Assembly (NCBI GenBank): GCA_905220665.1
Contig: CAJNAR010000179.1
Location: 186,001-250,000 of the forward strand
DNA: 64,000 nucleotides
Reading direction: 5' to 3'
Origin: Albugo candida
Lineage: Eukaryota > Oomycota > Peronosporomycetes > Albuginales > Albuginaceae
The translations under genes were made by a program, and so were the position numbers. Within the stretch, counting starts at the first letter, position 1, and each line of letters starts with the position of its first letter. This document shows positions 11,826-23,506 of this stretch, piece after piece. The notes beneath the pieces are model-generated. The model did no database searches. It saw nothing but the letters and a program-made list of their open reading frames with translations, and had not been told where the DNA came from.

Positions 11826-12420
11826 ATGCAAATTACCATCAAGGTTCGTTTGTGGCGCTTCTATATAATTACGCGCATCTTTCCTGATGTATACTTGTGC
11901 ATTGCTAACGTTCTACTCCTCGTATCATTACTTTATCCTGAACCGTGTCGAACGCTCTCAGACTCTAACTGGACGAAAGGTAAATGGACGCGAAGCACAT
12001 TAAATCCCCAGAAATAATATCTCCTAATCTCTGTAGCAAACATTTAATTTTGAAGGCGAGAATACCGTACGTGTTTCACTGTTCTTACTTATACCCCGTC
12101 AACATCGCTAACTCAAGTGTCTAATAGATCTTACACGTTAAAGAAGCTTTACAAGAAAAAGAAGGCATTCAAGTCAACCAGATCAGGTATTGCTGAAATA
12201 CTCCCTCTCTTTATCAACCAGTGCTCATCCTTGCCGATAGATTGATTTATAGCGGAAGGCAACTGTACGTTGTTAGGAACATATTCACACAACCGTTTCT
12301 GATTGTTATAACAGATCAGATGATAAAACACTTCAAGATTACAATGTACTTGCCGGTGGTACCATCCATATGGTACTCCAGCTACGAGGCGGGCAGAAAT
12401 TGCCTCAAAGCACAACATAA
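11826..12420 (+). CDS. Ubiquitin/NEDD8-like protein, six exons
   Basis: Exons 11826-11843, 11962-11979, 12037-12066, 12128-12186, 12241-12264 and 12315-12420 join through GT...AG introns of 118, 57, 61, 54 and 50 bp into an 84-residue protein. It begins MQITIKTLTGR, contains HVKEALQEKEGI and LIYSGRQL, and ends VLQLRGG plus the tail QKLPQSTT. Gly75-Gly76 fall exactly at the ubiquitin positions, so removal of an eight-residue tail would expose a conjugation-competent terminus. Residue 72 is Gln. Ubiquitin has Arg72, while NEDD8/RUB proteins have Ala or another neutral residue, which favours a RUB-type modifier. The exons are too small to appear as long reading frames. The gene lies tail-to-tail with UCHL5, 59 bp apart. 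It is either a divergent NEDD8 or a separate ubiquitin-like modifier. Confidence 0.88.
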
Positions 12421-12479
12421 CAAGAATCAGTTTCAGAATTACAATTATGATCGCAAGCTTGGCCGGCTCCAGTTCTTAC

Positions 12480-13484
12480 TCACTGAATATTGGCGCTCTC
12501 TCCAAGTTGCTGTTGAATCAAGGGTTCCAATTGATTTTTCTCAGCCAGAATTTTGAGCAGTTGAACAACAAATGGAATGTAATTATGCTTTCGACGTGCG
12601 TTTTCCAATACCCATTGCTTCTGCTTGTATTCTTCCTGACGTATCAGATCTTGATACTGAGTGATCGCATTCGAATTCTCTGGTGAACAACCTTGTGCCT
12701 GTAGTTTCTCAATTTCGTGTTGGTACACTTCAGAGCGGTTACGAATGAGTGCCAGAAGATTGAATCGAATCTCTGAGGAAGCATACTTTTCAATACGCTT
12801 TTGTATCGTTGGACATGCAATATCGAGCCAGGCCGTGTTGCTCGAATTAGATGTTGCAGGAATGTGTCCGATGGCAATGGGCTCTTCCTGCAAGCCATCC
12901 AACTCGTATACCATTCCATTTACAGGGACATACGCGATGAAGTGATATACTTCGTCATCATCCTTTTCCTGCTTTCGCTCCTCCATCACGAAAGGGTCGG
13001 GTCTTGCAAATGAATTGTGTGCTTGTCGAATGAGCTCACTATTAGAGATAGCCAATCCTTTTAAATCCGGTGGGAAATCCTTCGTGAACGATTTAAATTC
13101 GCGTAATGTATCGCCAATATCCAATTCGGCTGCGTTCAATACGATTGATAAGATCGCTTGAGTCGCACACGCGTTACTGATAACTTGTTTGGCAAAGAAT
13201 AGATTCTCTGGAGGCGAATTGTTCAGTGCTTGTGTGGATGCTGTCTCTGGCGGAACGGCAGCTTGCGATTGCTCCCATTTAAACAGGAAAATCAAACCAT
13301 ACACCGGACTCATCGATTCGAATTGATCTCGATCCAGCGAATACAGCTCTTCCATTTGCGCTCCCTTGACCCCAATATCCTTGATCAATGCCGTAAACAC
13401 TCCTACACAATCACTCAGTCACAAAGCAATAGGTACGTCTGTATGTAGCGTACCAGGATCCGATTCAATCGTGCACCAAGACAT
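12480..13484 (-). CDS. UCHL5: Ubiquitin C-terminal hydrolase UCHL5/UCH37
   Basis: Exon 1 (13484-13454, start MSWCTIESDPG) joins exon 2 (13402-12480) across a 51-bp intron, giving 317 residues, close to human UCH37. The reading frame alone starts only at a GTG in exon 2; the small first exon restores the conserved ESDPGVF start. Catalytic residues fall at family positions: Gln83 and Cys89 in FFAKQVISNACATQA, His164 in YHFIAYVP, Asp179 in YELDG. The C-terminal region, which in UCH37 forms the ULD tail that binds RPN13, is present as PFVVQLLKILAEKNQLEPL. UCH37 trims ubiquitin chains at the 26S proteasome and also occurs with INO80. The upstream neighbour ends 80 bp away on the same strand. Confidence 0.95.
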
Positions 13485-13564
13485 ATTGTTCTCGGAAACT
13501 TGGTAGTGTTTGATAGCAAATCAGTTAAATAGTCGTGTTGTATACAAACTCATCGATTGGTAGA

Positions 13565-14962
13565 TTAACAACGAATCGCATTCAACTTCTTTTCAACCTG
13601 TGAGAATTGATCTCTTAATCGCATAAGCCGTTCGCGCCTTTTGAGCCGCAATTTCTGCGTCGATGAGAAATCGCATGACAATAACGCTAGATGGGTGGTC
13701 TCCTCTTGTATCTCCATGCAGATATCGATCCGCTTCTGCTTTAATGTCTCTAAATCGGCTTCTACCGCTTCCATTGAGTCACAGACCTCCGAGTTTTTTT
13801 CCGGCCGGCCTCGAACCTCTGAGCGCAATCGCTCAAATTCACAAAGAAAGGATTCATTGTTGAATGTGACTTCGCTGGACTGGCTTTCTTGCATGAAACT
13901 GAGTTTTGAAGCATCGCTAACGCCTTCTTCGTCTTCCTCAACGTTATCGAAAACGATATTTCTGGCGATTTTGGGTGTCGAGTACTCATTTTCATCGTCT
14001 TGAGATGGAATAGAAGGGTCTTTTTCTTGATCGTTAAAGCGAACTTGCTTTTCATAAGAATCTTCGGGGCATCTGAGGCTTCTATCGTCCACTAAAAGGT
14101 TAGAAACTTGTATCAATTTCTCTTCTGAAAAGGCCTCTTCAGTGCTTGGAGTTGTTGTTGCAACAGACTTTGAGTTTGATGGAATCGTATTGGAATTCGG
14201 CTCCGCCTGTCGACGGGATGATCTATAGCTCGAATCGCTTTCGGATGAAGAAAAAGTAAACGGTTGATGGAGCAGTTTCCCACGTGCATCAATGGATCTC
14301 TCCAGATTTTGTATTGTTTGAGCAAATTGAAGCTGAATCTGGTAGACTTCCTGCAGCGTTTTACTGGCCTTCGAGTCGATAGTGTTGACGGGATGTGTTC
14401 GTTTCATAGAGCAAGAGCATATGGACGGCTTGGAGACAATGTCACAGGCGGAATTCTCCATTGGATGACGATCTTTTGAGCGATTACATGTGAAAAAGCC
14501 TTGCACGGAGAAATTTTCGGGCGGCACGAAGGGCTGTTTTGACTCTCTTGTAGCTCTCCATTGAGTGTTTGGTGGAAGAATGCGTTTGGCATCGAATTCC
14601 TCGAAATTTTGTATCTCTTTTTTTATGAGTTCTTTTTGTTGACGCAAAGACTCAATGGCTTTTTCGACTTTATAAAAGTGACTTTGCTGAGGTATTGGAG
14701 CTGTTTGAATTGGTCTTTTGATCCATGGAGCATTTCGTTCGCTTTCCTGGAGCGCTCGAAGATGATCGAATTCAATTCTACGGCGTGTTTTTGCGACTTT
14801 TGCTAATTCATGTAAAATCTCGGAATTGTTTGGTGAGTATGTGGTTTCAGATTGCGGCAATTGGCGACGAGGAAGCGAAGCGGATGTAGTGTCAATGTTT
14901 GCAATTGTATGATGCAATTGCATTTGAAGCGTACGGAGTTCTTGCATGTAAATTGACAGCAT
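13565..14962 (-). CDS. Coiled-coil protein, unknown
   Basis: This single-exon protein has 465 residues; a second Met at codon 6 is an alternative start. I do not recognise a family. Three regions look helical and coiled-coil prone: about residues 1-35, 95-120 (VEKAIESLRQQKELIKKEI) and 375-465 (MEAVEADLETLKQKR to the end). Serine- and acid-rich linkers with probable phosphosites separate them (SSSESDSSYRSS, EEDEEGVSD). There is no signal peptide or membrane segment. It lies between UCHL5 and TIM23 on the same strand with gaps of 80 and 135 bp. A cytoskeletal or centrosomal adaptor is possible, but nothing in the sequence proves it. Confidence 0.7.
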   Translation of the reverse strand: MLSIYMQELRTLQMQLHHTIANIDTTSASLPRRQLPQSETTYSPNNSEILHELAKVAKTRRRIEFDHLRALQESERNAPWIKRPIQTAPIPQQSHFYKVEKAIESLRQQKELIKKEIQNFEEFDAKRILPPNTQWRATRESKQPFVPPENFSVQGFFTCNRSKDRHPMENSACDIVSKPSICSCSMKRTHPVNTIDSKASKTLQEVYQIQLQFAQTIQNLERSIDARGKLLHQPFTFSSSESDSSYRSSRRQAEPNSNTIPSNSKSVATTTPSTEEAFSEEKLIQVSNLLVDDRSLRCPEDSYEKQVRFNDQEKDPSIPSQDDENEYSTPKIARNIVFDNVEEDEEGVSDASKLSFMQESQSSEVTFNNESFLCEFERLRSEVRGRPEKNSEVCDSMEAVEADLETLKQKRIDICMEIQEETTHLALLSCDFSSTQKLRLKRRERLMRLRDQFSQVEKKLNAIRC

Positions 14963-15097
14963 GGAAACAAATGTCAGCTTTTCATTTTCTGTCTCTATTT
15001 CGCGCCAATTTGCTACACAATTGACTTAACTGAGTGTTGACTTTATGGAGATAATATCTCTACTAACTTATGAATGCAAATACGATTATCAAAGGCG

Positions 15098-15840
15098 TTA
15101 GCGCTTCGCTTGAAATGGTTTCACGCCAAATTGAAGGAGTGTCATTGCTCCAGCGCCTATTGCACTTGCTAACACCATCGCTTTTGGACCGGCTACAATA
15201 AAAATAACAATTCGTAAGAAAATATCCATTTGAGCCATCCGACCAATGTACCTGTTGATTTATAAAACAATCCCGTCGCTGCCGACGCCAAAATCGGTGT
15301 CACCTGATCGTATTTGACAACTCGTTCGAGTTCGATCGTATCGGCCAATTGCTCAAAACCCTTATAAATGAGTGCTACACCACACAAATGAGCACACATG
15401 CGTACTAGTCAGTAAGTACTCGTACCTAGACAACCTAGCGCGTTGCCGGCTTTCGAGCCGCGTAATGCTGCTTGATTCATGACGCTATTCAATCGGATTT
15501 TGAACTTTGGACTGGGCGCTTTCCGAAGACCCTGTGCAGCGCCGTATAAGCCACCACCAAATATACCAGTGAAATAAGCAGATCCACAGGATGTCTGCAC
15601 TAGTTCCATGAATGGTCGACCTGCTTTATCATACTCCAAGTAATCAGCGCCATCATCGTCGAAACCTGCGACTCCGAAAACGGGAGCTACTGTGCCGATA
15701 TCAATACTTCCAGAAGGAATGGACGGAAGTAAAGGAAACTCAAAGCCACCGAATCCCGAGGAACTTGAACTCTCATCGGAACTGCTGTTCTCTGTATCTT
15801 GCCAGGAATGTTGCGAGTCCCACGAGCGATTATTGGACAT
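15098..15840 (-). CDS. TIM23: Mitochondrial inner-membrane translocase TIM23
   Basis: Exons 15840-15426, 15374-15252 and 15192-15098 (introns 51 and 59 bp) encode 210 residues. The N-terminal ~85 residues are Ser/Asp-rich, as in the intermembrane-space part of Tim23. The Tim17/22/23 membrane domain follows, with small-residue segments TSCGSAYFTGIFGGGLYGAA, ALRGSKAGNALGCLALIY, TPILASAATGLFYKST and the last helix AMVLASAIGAGAM. TIM23 forms the channel for presequence proteins crossing the inner membrane. The introns fall inside the membrane domain, and the last one lies just before AGPKAM. The gene is followed upstream by PHB2, another inner-membrane gene on the same strand, 126 bp away. Confidence 0.93.
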
Positions 15841-15966
15841 CGGTTCTTCGATTCTTTATGTACAAACATGCAACCTTCCGTACACATTCGGTTCGTACAT
15901 GCGGTTCAATGCAAAACCGCGGTTAAATTCAAAACGTAACGTTTTATTAACTGTTATCTTTTCGCC

Positions 15967-17018
15967 TTATGCTTTCGTGTCTGGAAGCATGTTTAGCAGC
16001 AGAGAATCGGAGCCCAAATAAACTTTGTTGGGAGATCGGGAGATTACACCGGCAATCTCTTTAGCAGCGTCAAGACGTCGAAGCTGGACAAAAGCTGGAT
16101 TCTTTTTAATTGCTTCTCCGACCAATTCTGCAGATTTCGCAACACCTTGAGCGCGAATAACAGTACTTTTCTTCTCTTGAAGTGCTTTTTCAACAACGAA
16201 ACGAGCTCGTTCGGCATCCTGTTGAGCTAATTTGTGCAGAGTCAATATCCCACCAATTTAATGCATTGTGCTATGCAACGTACCGACTTGTTTGGCTTCG
16301 ATAGCGGCCGTATATTCGGTCCCAAATGTGAGATGAATGATGGATACATCATCCAACATAATCGCGAATCGATCTGCTCGTTGACGCTGCACACAAAAAT
16401 GAATACCTCTTCGCCAACTTTCGTCTCAGATATCGTACCAAATTCTCTGCTATCAATTTACTAACGTGCTCACGCTGAAAGATCAGTTCGGATGCTGTGA
16501 ATTGTGCGACAACTTGTTTGGCGACTTCATTGACAATAGATGGAAGCACTTTTTCATCATAGTCTACAGACAAAACACAGTAATTACACAAAATTGGGGA
16601 AAAAACAAAAAGTTGCATTCCGACCCAATCCCAAATTAGTGTAAATCCAGTGTAATCTTCCTCGATCAGGCTTCGACAAGACTCGAATACTGATATTAAT
16701 CATTTGCAAGTCTTTGGTTCCTGTAAGGGAAGCATACGTTCGTGGACGCGTACGAACATCAAAAATGATTGGTCGATTGAACCACGGAACCAAAAAGTGA
16801 GTTCCTTGCTCCATAACTTTTTTCCCGACACCATCCAAACGGCTGTAAACAACCGCACGATGTCCTGGAGGAACGTTGTAAACGCTTTGATACAAGCCGT
16901 ACGCGGCGAGACCACCAAATGCTGCCACATTGAGTAGTACACCTGCAGGCCGCGCACTATTTGGAGGCATTTTCATAGTCTTCTTCATGTTTTCCATTGC
17001 TTGTCTTCCTTTCTCCAT
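15967..17018 (-). CDS. PHB2: Prohibitin 2
   Basis: Exons 17018-16625, 16563-16439, 16386-16284 and 16226-15967 (introns 61, 52 and 57 bp) give 293 residues; human PHB2 has 299. The sequence runs through the N-terminal membrane anchor ([20 protein letters not shown]), [12 protein letters not shown], the SPFH/band-7 core ([31 protein letters not shown]), and the C-terminal coiled coil ([30 protein letters not shown]) to [18 protein letters not shown]2 alternates with PHB1 in ring complexes of the mitochondrial inner membrane that stabilise respiratory subunits and m-AAA protease. It is divergent from RPS9, with 199 bp between the starts. Confidence 0.95.
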
Positions 17019-17217
17019 GCTGGTGACTTGATTTCCAATCGTTTAGCTTTCGCGTCAAAGAAAAGGAGTACAGTGATACACGTTAATACAAGCGCTTTAG
17101 AATCCCTCTGCGTATTGGCTGTTTCGAGTATCCCTCGCCCTGATTGGCTGAAACAACTCCACTGGACCAAAAGCGTCATCACATTTTTTCTCGCGCAACT
17201 CTGCTTATCGATTTACA

Positions 17218-17858
17218 ATGCCTAAAGTCTCTCATCTCACTAATTACCGTAAAACGTATCGTACACCAACACGAGTGTTTGAGAAGGCCCGTCTTGATCA
17301 AGAGTTGAAACTATTGGGCGAATACGGACTTCGCTGTAAACGTGAGATTTGGAGAGTCCAATACGCACTATCAAAGCTTCGTAAAGCTGCCCGTGAATTA
17401 CTAACATTGGACGCTAAGGACCCAAAGCGTCTTTTCGAAGGTGCAGCTCTGCTTCGTCGACTTAAACGATACGGTCTTTTGACAGAAGAGGAAAATGAAT
17501 TGGATTTTGTATTGCGTTTAAATGTACAAAAGCTACTAGAGCGTCGCCTACAGACCAAAGTATTCAAACAAGGACTCGCGAAATCCATCCACCACGCCCG
17601 TGTTCTGATCAAGCAGCGTCACATTCGTGTCGGCAAGCAATTAGTCGACGTTCCTTCCTTCATGGTCCGTTTGGATTCTGAAAAACTCATCGATTTCTCC
17701 GTCACATCGCCTTATGGCCAAGGCCGACCGGTGCGTACATTCAAACAACATTCTAACAGAACAACTTATCATTTCATATCTGTTAGGGACGTGTGGCTCG
17801 CCGTCGTGCAGCTCAAAAAGCCGCTGCAGGCGCAACCCAGGAAGAAGACGACGAATAA
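17218..17858 (+). CDS. RPS9: 40S ribosomal protein S9 (uS4)
   Basis: Exon 1 is 17218-17730 and exon 2 is 17787-17858, separated by a 56-bp intron; the product has 194 residues. It begins [17 protein letters not shown] and carries the S4 RNA-binding segment ([18 protein letters not shown]). Splicing replaces an unrelated read-through tail with the normal end, [18 protein letters not shown] followed by an acidic EEDDE. uS4 binds 18S rRNA early in small-subunit assembly and contributes to decoding accuracy. It converges with VPS41, with stop codons about 110 bp apart. Confidence 0.96.
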
Positions 17859-17966
17859 GCAGGAAATCCATTTAGCTCTTTGTATATTCAGTCGGTCAGT
17901 GCATCGGCTGTTCCAAATGATATAAAATTGAGCGAGAAAATCAAATTTTGCAGTTTGCTTTTTGGC

Positions 17967-20900
17967 TCACTTTGACACTGGAAATTGATAACAAAGAAGG
18001 CATCCGAGCGTTTGTTGCATGGCTCCAAGCTTCCACACTTTGAGATGCTCCTCCAGACACGACCAGTGGAAGCAGTGGCCGCATTCGTACATGCAAAAGA
18101 ACGTTTGTAGAGTCGATTTCCGTGCAGGCTCCGAGATCTGTGATCCCAACGCTGCCCGTAACACTTGACGACAGATCGCGCAGATCTGTTGGGTAGTTGT
18201 CACGTGACTGCCTCGTTTCCGTACACGAACTTGTTTACGCATCAGTTCCATTCGATCGACCTGAAAGCTTTTCAGACAGTGGCAGCAAAGGTCCAACTAC
18301 ATAAATTGTGTGAGATATTGAGACACAATTAAAGGGTTTCTACGTCACCTGAAGCTTGTAAGTTGCAAGGATCTCAATGAGCGTTTGCTTGAGATGATCT
18401 AATTCCATATCGACTGGAATCTACGCACGATTTCGTCACTATTCTCCACAATGTCACCAGAGACTTACTTTTGTAAGAAGAAGAATTGGATCCACTTGAT
18501 GCTTCGCTGCAGCTTCCAGCAAAAATTGCATCATTTCCGAGCTTGAAAGGCTCAGCTCGATCAGATAGTCCCATAAGCGTGAATCCTTTTGGCTCTATGT
18601 GAACATCGTCAGGCGCATACGTATCGCTGACAGTCGACATTTTTGACCTGCACAAATTGTATCGCTTGCTGCAAATCTTGCAATTGCGTCAAAATGAGCT
18701 CCAAAGCTTTTCGTTCTTGTCCCATTCGACTCAATAGACAGATCATTGCTTCCCATAGTGGCGGTACATGTGTCTCACACAATCGATAGACCTAACAATA
18801 TTCACAATATTTCACAATTTTCTCAAAATTTTTCCAATTAATTTTACCTTTTCCAATGAAATGAAAAAATTGCCCCGAAGAAAAGTAAGCAGCGAATCCG
18901 GTGCATATTTAACGTATAATGCGACGTGCATGTCATGTATTTGCGTATATCTCTCACAATTGTAAACAGAGCTCTGTTCCATCCACAATTGATGCAAATA
19001 TTCCAATAAAATTTTCTCCTGTGGTTCCAATTGTTTGGCTGTTTGAACGATCGGGAAATGTTCCAATTGTGTCACAAACAGCTTCACAGCGAGCGATGTG
19101 TCCAACTGAACGAGATTTGCTACTTTTGTATCCACGAGCGCCCATAATTGATGCTCGCTAATGAGCTTGAACACGTGCTCTTTGCTGAAACATAAAGTTC
19201 CCTACAGAAAAAAAATTGAGCAAAGGCTTCAATTCTACATTTTCGACAACCTGTGTGAGATAAATGCGAAGCGCTTGGTCATATTGGCCAGTAGACGAAT
19301 ATAATTCCGCCAACGGTTCCAAAATGCACGCTGTCTCCATACTGATGGCATCCGTATCGACTTCCAAAATACGACGCTGACGGACCACAGCTTCCAACTC
19401 GCGAATCCATCGAAACGCATCATACAACGGCTCTTCTCGTTCCTGGAAATAAGGCGATTCCGAATCGTTTTCTTCCTTCACACGTTCGTATTTGGGCTTT
19501 GGCCATTTTCGTAACACTTGCACCAATTTTTCCGGATCATTTTCGAGGAAATGACGAAGAATCATTTCATATTGAGCGTTTGGAAGTCTTTCGTTCGTAA
19601 GAGTGGGAACGTATTTCGCAATGGCACTCAATTGATTTCGTTGAGCGAATATGTAGACATATTTCTCCCAAAGCGCATTAAATTCCTTCCCATTAAATAA
19701 TCGATTTATCTCGTCGGCTGCTTCTTGAAACTTTTCTTGCGTTATCAGTGCGCTGAGGTACAATTCCAACACATTTGCATACGAATATGCAAAGTCCTTT
19801 AGAGCGTTAGGATCCTCGCGCGCCACATACACCGCTTTCCGAAAGTGTTTTCGATCCAGCGCCCATTGAACTCGGTCTTTGATTCCTCGTACACGACAAA
19901 GAATGACATCTTTTGGGGTGCACAAATACGTGACACATCCTAAAGCCGCTTCATACGCTGAAGCGATTCGTTCTTCCTGTTGTGTATCGTCCGAATGATC
20001 AAATTGCCACTGGCAATTTCGTTTATTGGAAGTTGAAATTGTGTATCGTAAACTGCTCATTTTATAGTCTGAAGCACGCAGACGAACGTGTCCTCGCAAT
20101 GGAAGTCGTACGGAAGAAATAGACATTCCGTCGATTCCGATAATATGCATTTCGGGAAGAGGATAGTCCGTTTCCAATGTATCGGGTTGCTTTTCTCGTG
20201 GAGGACGATAGCCCAAAACGCATAGAAATTCCTTATTCCAAGCCGAAATGCCAGCGATGAAGTAATTGAGTGAGATAACTGCAGTCACTTTACCGACCGA
20301 TTTCGAGCCGTACGCTCCGGAGCATTTTCTCTGTTGATTGTCGGTGGAGGATTTCGCGCCTGAAATCGCTCCGGAGTGCGATTGTGTGAGATCCAACGAA
20401 ATAATTTTTATTGTATGAGCCCACGCTACAATTAATTGATGATCCGAGAGCCAAATTAATTGACAGCGACTTAATTCCAATGGAGGACAGAGTTGTGGGC
20501 GCTCTACAAAGGTAATTGGCTGCTCTTGATCGACATTGTACACTTTGACACCCCAATCGTTGGCCCATGCGACCAAATTGTGTTTCCATTGAATGCATTG
20601 AATCGGTCCTTCGCCTTCGTGAATCGTCAGTTCTTTGTCCAATATCCATCCTTTACGATTGATTGAGAATTGGCCTGTGAGGCCACCACACGCGAAAATG
20701 CGTTCACGACGAAAGGAATATTTTTCTTGGAATCGGACGCAATATATTGCATTGTAATAATTATAAATATTAATTTCTCCAATATTTGAGGATTTTGATG
20801 AAGATTGGCTTGAGGCGGTAGAGAAAGAAGAAAAGAGGGTATAAATAGCTACAGTGCCATCGTCCGAGCATGATGCGATGTGCTGTAGATGTACATATGC

Positions 20901-21163
20901 ATTCAGACAATGTATCGGTGATTACAGGTAGTATTAAATACCTGGCCGGTCTCATCAATATGGAGGTCATTAACTTTTTTGGAATGATGGTGTAAGCGCT
21001 GTATAAAAGTTCCGTCGAGATGCAGTAAGATCACATTTCCGTTGTACGTTCCGACGCATATGTAATTGATATGAACGGCGAGACATGAGATTGCATCCTC
21101 TTTTAGAAGAGTCGGAAGGTACCCGCCTAGACGTTCGTACTTGAGAATCGGCTCATGTGACAT
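17967..21163 (-). CDS. VPS41: HOPS complex subunit VPS41
   Basis: Seven exons (21163-20942, 20882-19251, 19201-18848, 18791-18648, 18594-18469, 18420-18349, 18296-17967) join in frame through introns of 48-59 bp into about 959 residues. The N-terminus has ILKYERLGGYLPTLL followed by WD40-like repeats (DDGTVAIYTL, NLVAWANDWGVKVY). A clathrin-heavy-chain-type helical repeat region follows (ALRIYLTQ, LYVKYAPDSLLTFLR, VDPILLTK). The C-terminal RING-H2 has CAICRQVL ... CMYECGHCFHWSC ... CLLC. VPS41 is the effector subunit of HOPS, tethering late endosomes and AP-3 vesicles to the vacuole. The ATG at 21163 is the first in-frame one; an additional upstream exon cannot be excluded. A gene for its partner, AP-3 delta, is also in this window. 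Confidence 0.93.
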
Positions 21164-21341
21164 TACGATCTTATCCTTTGATCGAATCGCTTCCACTTTA
21201 CCGAAAGATTCGCACGCAACACTGATGTCACCAGCTTCTTGCGGCGTATAAATATGTACAGGTTATAGAAAATACAAGTAAACAAATAATGTTGATCAAA
21301 GTAAATTACCAAGAGATATGAATTCCTGCAGTAACTCTCAT

Positions 21342-21962
21342 CTACTGTCTTGATCCCATCACACTCGAAACAGCAAATTGGCTTGCTTTGTTGGCAAATG
21401 ACGGATTTGAGCTCATAAAAGAAGCAGCTTCCTGCTGACCAGTGGTGTACCCAGTTGTTGGGTCTGCGTTAGCGCTCAAAGTAGCCTTGAATTCCGGATG
21501 ACGACACATCACCAGCATATTGACAAACGCGTTCATACACATCAGAATGCCTGCAATATATCCTAATGCTGAACTCATTCCGAAATCCAAAAACCCAATG
21601 AAAAATATAAAAGCCGCACGTCCTTTATACGTATACAAAAATCCAAAATTCGCGCGAATCGGTGTTTCCATTCGTGAAAGACGACATTCAAAAAGTAGGA
21701 ATAAGAATCCAAACATAATAACGTAAATGGATACTAAAGTCCCAGTGATATTGAGTGTGATAAAGGAAGTGATTCCGACGAAGCCGGCGATAATTTGCAC
21801 GAGAGAACAAATCACATTTCCTAAGCGCATATATCGTAAGAGTTTCGGAAGCTCCATTTTGTTCACATCGTTGATTTTCTGTAAGACGCTTTTCTTCGGC
21901 GCTTGTTCCGATTGCATTGTTCCGCTAACACTATCGATATTAACTGTTGTAGCGTTCATCAT
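21342..21962 (-). CDS. COPI-associated/TVP15-like Golgi membrane protein
   Basis: A single-exon product of 206 residues. It has four predicted membrane spans in about residues 44-152 (e.g. VICSLVQIIAGFVGI, IYVIMFGFLFLLFECRL, AAFIFFIGFLDFGM, IAGILMCMNAFVNML) between hydrophilic ends. Its length, the ECRL word after the second loop and the YKGRAAFIFFIG segment fit the COPI-associated (TVP15/TVP18-like) family, small Golgi membrane proteins linked to retrograde traffic. The C-terminal ~45 residues are Ser/Ala/Thr-rich and presumably cytosolic. It lies between VPS41 and the seven-helix pair, all on the minus strand. Confidence 0.75.
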   Translation of the reverse strand: MMNATTVNIDSVSGTMQSEQAPKKSVLQKINDVNKMELPKLLRYMRLGNVICSLVQIIAGFVGITSFITLNITGTLVSIYVIMFGFLFLLFECRLSRMETPIRANFGFLYTYKGRAAFIFFIGFLDFGMSSALGYIAGILMCMNAFVNMLVMCRHPEFKATLSANADPTTGYTTGQQEAASFMSSNPSFANKASQFAVSSVMGSRQ

Positions 21963-22225
21963 TGTCCTTCACTCTGAATCGATCCGACAGAATCACAAGA
22001 AAAATATAAAAGTGACGTGTGGGTAGTGCCTTTACTATAATATAAATATAGAAAACATATAAATAAACCAAGTGATAAGGAGAGCTATTCTACCGTCCAT
22101 TATAATGATCAGCGTTTGGTGTATACCCGGTTGTGTATACTCTGTATATCCTTTGCAATCTCTCTTTAGGACATACACAGCGCTACTAATCTGATTCTGA
22201 TGCTTATATGTATACCAACCGTATA

Positions 22226-23311
22226 TCATGATCCAGCTGTCGGTCTGACTCGAATTGTTCGGTAGCCCCAAAGTACAGCGCAAATTGCGATGAATTGAAC
22301 GTAATGCAGCGGCTTGACGGTGGCTTTCAACGTGATACATGCCGTATAGACACCATTCGAGCAAGCTAATTCATTTTCGATGCCACTGAGCGGCTTGGCG
22401 AGTGCAGAGTACACTTGTAATCCCATTCCGAACGCGGCAACTAAACTGATGGCTGCCAATAAATATTGCATTCTTCGGGCTCTATTGAGTGGTTTTTCTA
22501 TTTGTATTGCCTGTACGTGACGCTGTTGTCCTTCTTCAAGGGACATGCGATCAAGCGATGCGATTGCCAATGTGATTGATAGACCTGGCTCGCGGTGCAC
22601 CATTCGATCGATGTACTTTAGACGCGCACATATCCGCAAACCGTAAATGAGGAGCACAGCGGCGATGATGAATAGTATAAGTGCTGCTCCAAGATCACGG
22701 ATGTGGAAAGGAAATCGCCCAAAACCTTTTGTGCCGATCAGCGTAAGGTCAAATCCAATGTGAAATACCCACACACTCATCACGATAAACTTCTCGAATA
22801 TTGTGATACGACTTGCTCGTTGGGTATGCACTGATCCTTGTGTGATGGAGATCCAAAATATCGCCGAGCTTACTCTACAAACGCCAAAATAGTTAGCAAT
22901 TTGCAGTGGTACAGGAATTTGTGGAGGCACTTACAAAATCGTGTAGATGGCAGCCGTACAAGCGTCAATCAAAATGATGCTTACGATGTGGGGTAAGATG
23001 TGTCCGTACCCTTGTGGATCTACTGATCGTCCCAGGAACGACATGGAGCAAAAAAAGCAGATGATGAATGCACGCAGTTGGAGAGCTGAACCGGCATTCT
23101 GTACAGCGATTCCGAATTTATATGCGCTTGCTGCGACACCAGTAATACCCAACAAACAATATATGAGCTGAGATGTGTGGTACTGAGGCTGATTGAATGT
23201 GGAATACGGGATGGAACAGTTGGAGCCAGTCAAAGCATATCGACATGTTGTACGCGTGATGTTGAATGGTTGCATGAGATGTACTTTTGACGTGAGTTTT
23301 AGGTTTCCCAT
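22226..23311 (-). CDS. Seven-helix membrane protein A (tandem paralogue)
   Basis: Exons 23311-22935 and 22874-22226 join across a 60-bp intron (IYTIL then VSSAIFW) into 341 residues; a later Met, MQPFNITRTT, may be the real start. About seven hydrophobic spans can be drawn. The N-terminal segment carries two cysteines in a pattern shared with the neighbour: C...TGSNCSIPYSTFN. Other shared landmarks are LGRSVDP, GTKGF and KPLHYVQF near the last helix. The architecture (cysteine-bearing N-terminus, seven helices) resembles a receptor, but no rhodopsin-family motif is visible and I do not recognise the family. It lies head-to-tail with its paralogue, 195 bp downstream of it. Confidence 0.8.
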
Positions 23312-23506
23312 CGGTAATTAGCCAACTAAATCTGTGTCACCCGACTATCTCGTCACTGGAGGGTACACTACACGCATGCCACAGGTTCGCTCCAGCTGGC
23401 ACTTGGTGACGAGTTTGGTAGCGACCATCTTTTTCGAATATAAAACCAATTGAAGCTGTTTTTCAGCTGTGATCGTGGCTTTATGAATTGATTTTAAACT
23501 CTTCCA

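Noticed and set aside
13400..13402. GTG as apparent start of UCHL5.
   Set aside because: A 31-bp first exon across a GT...AG intron supplies the conserved N-terminus with a normal ATG.
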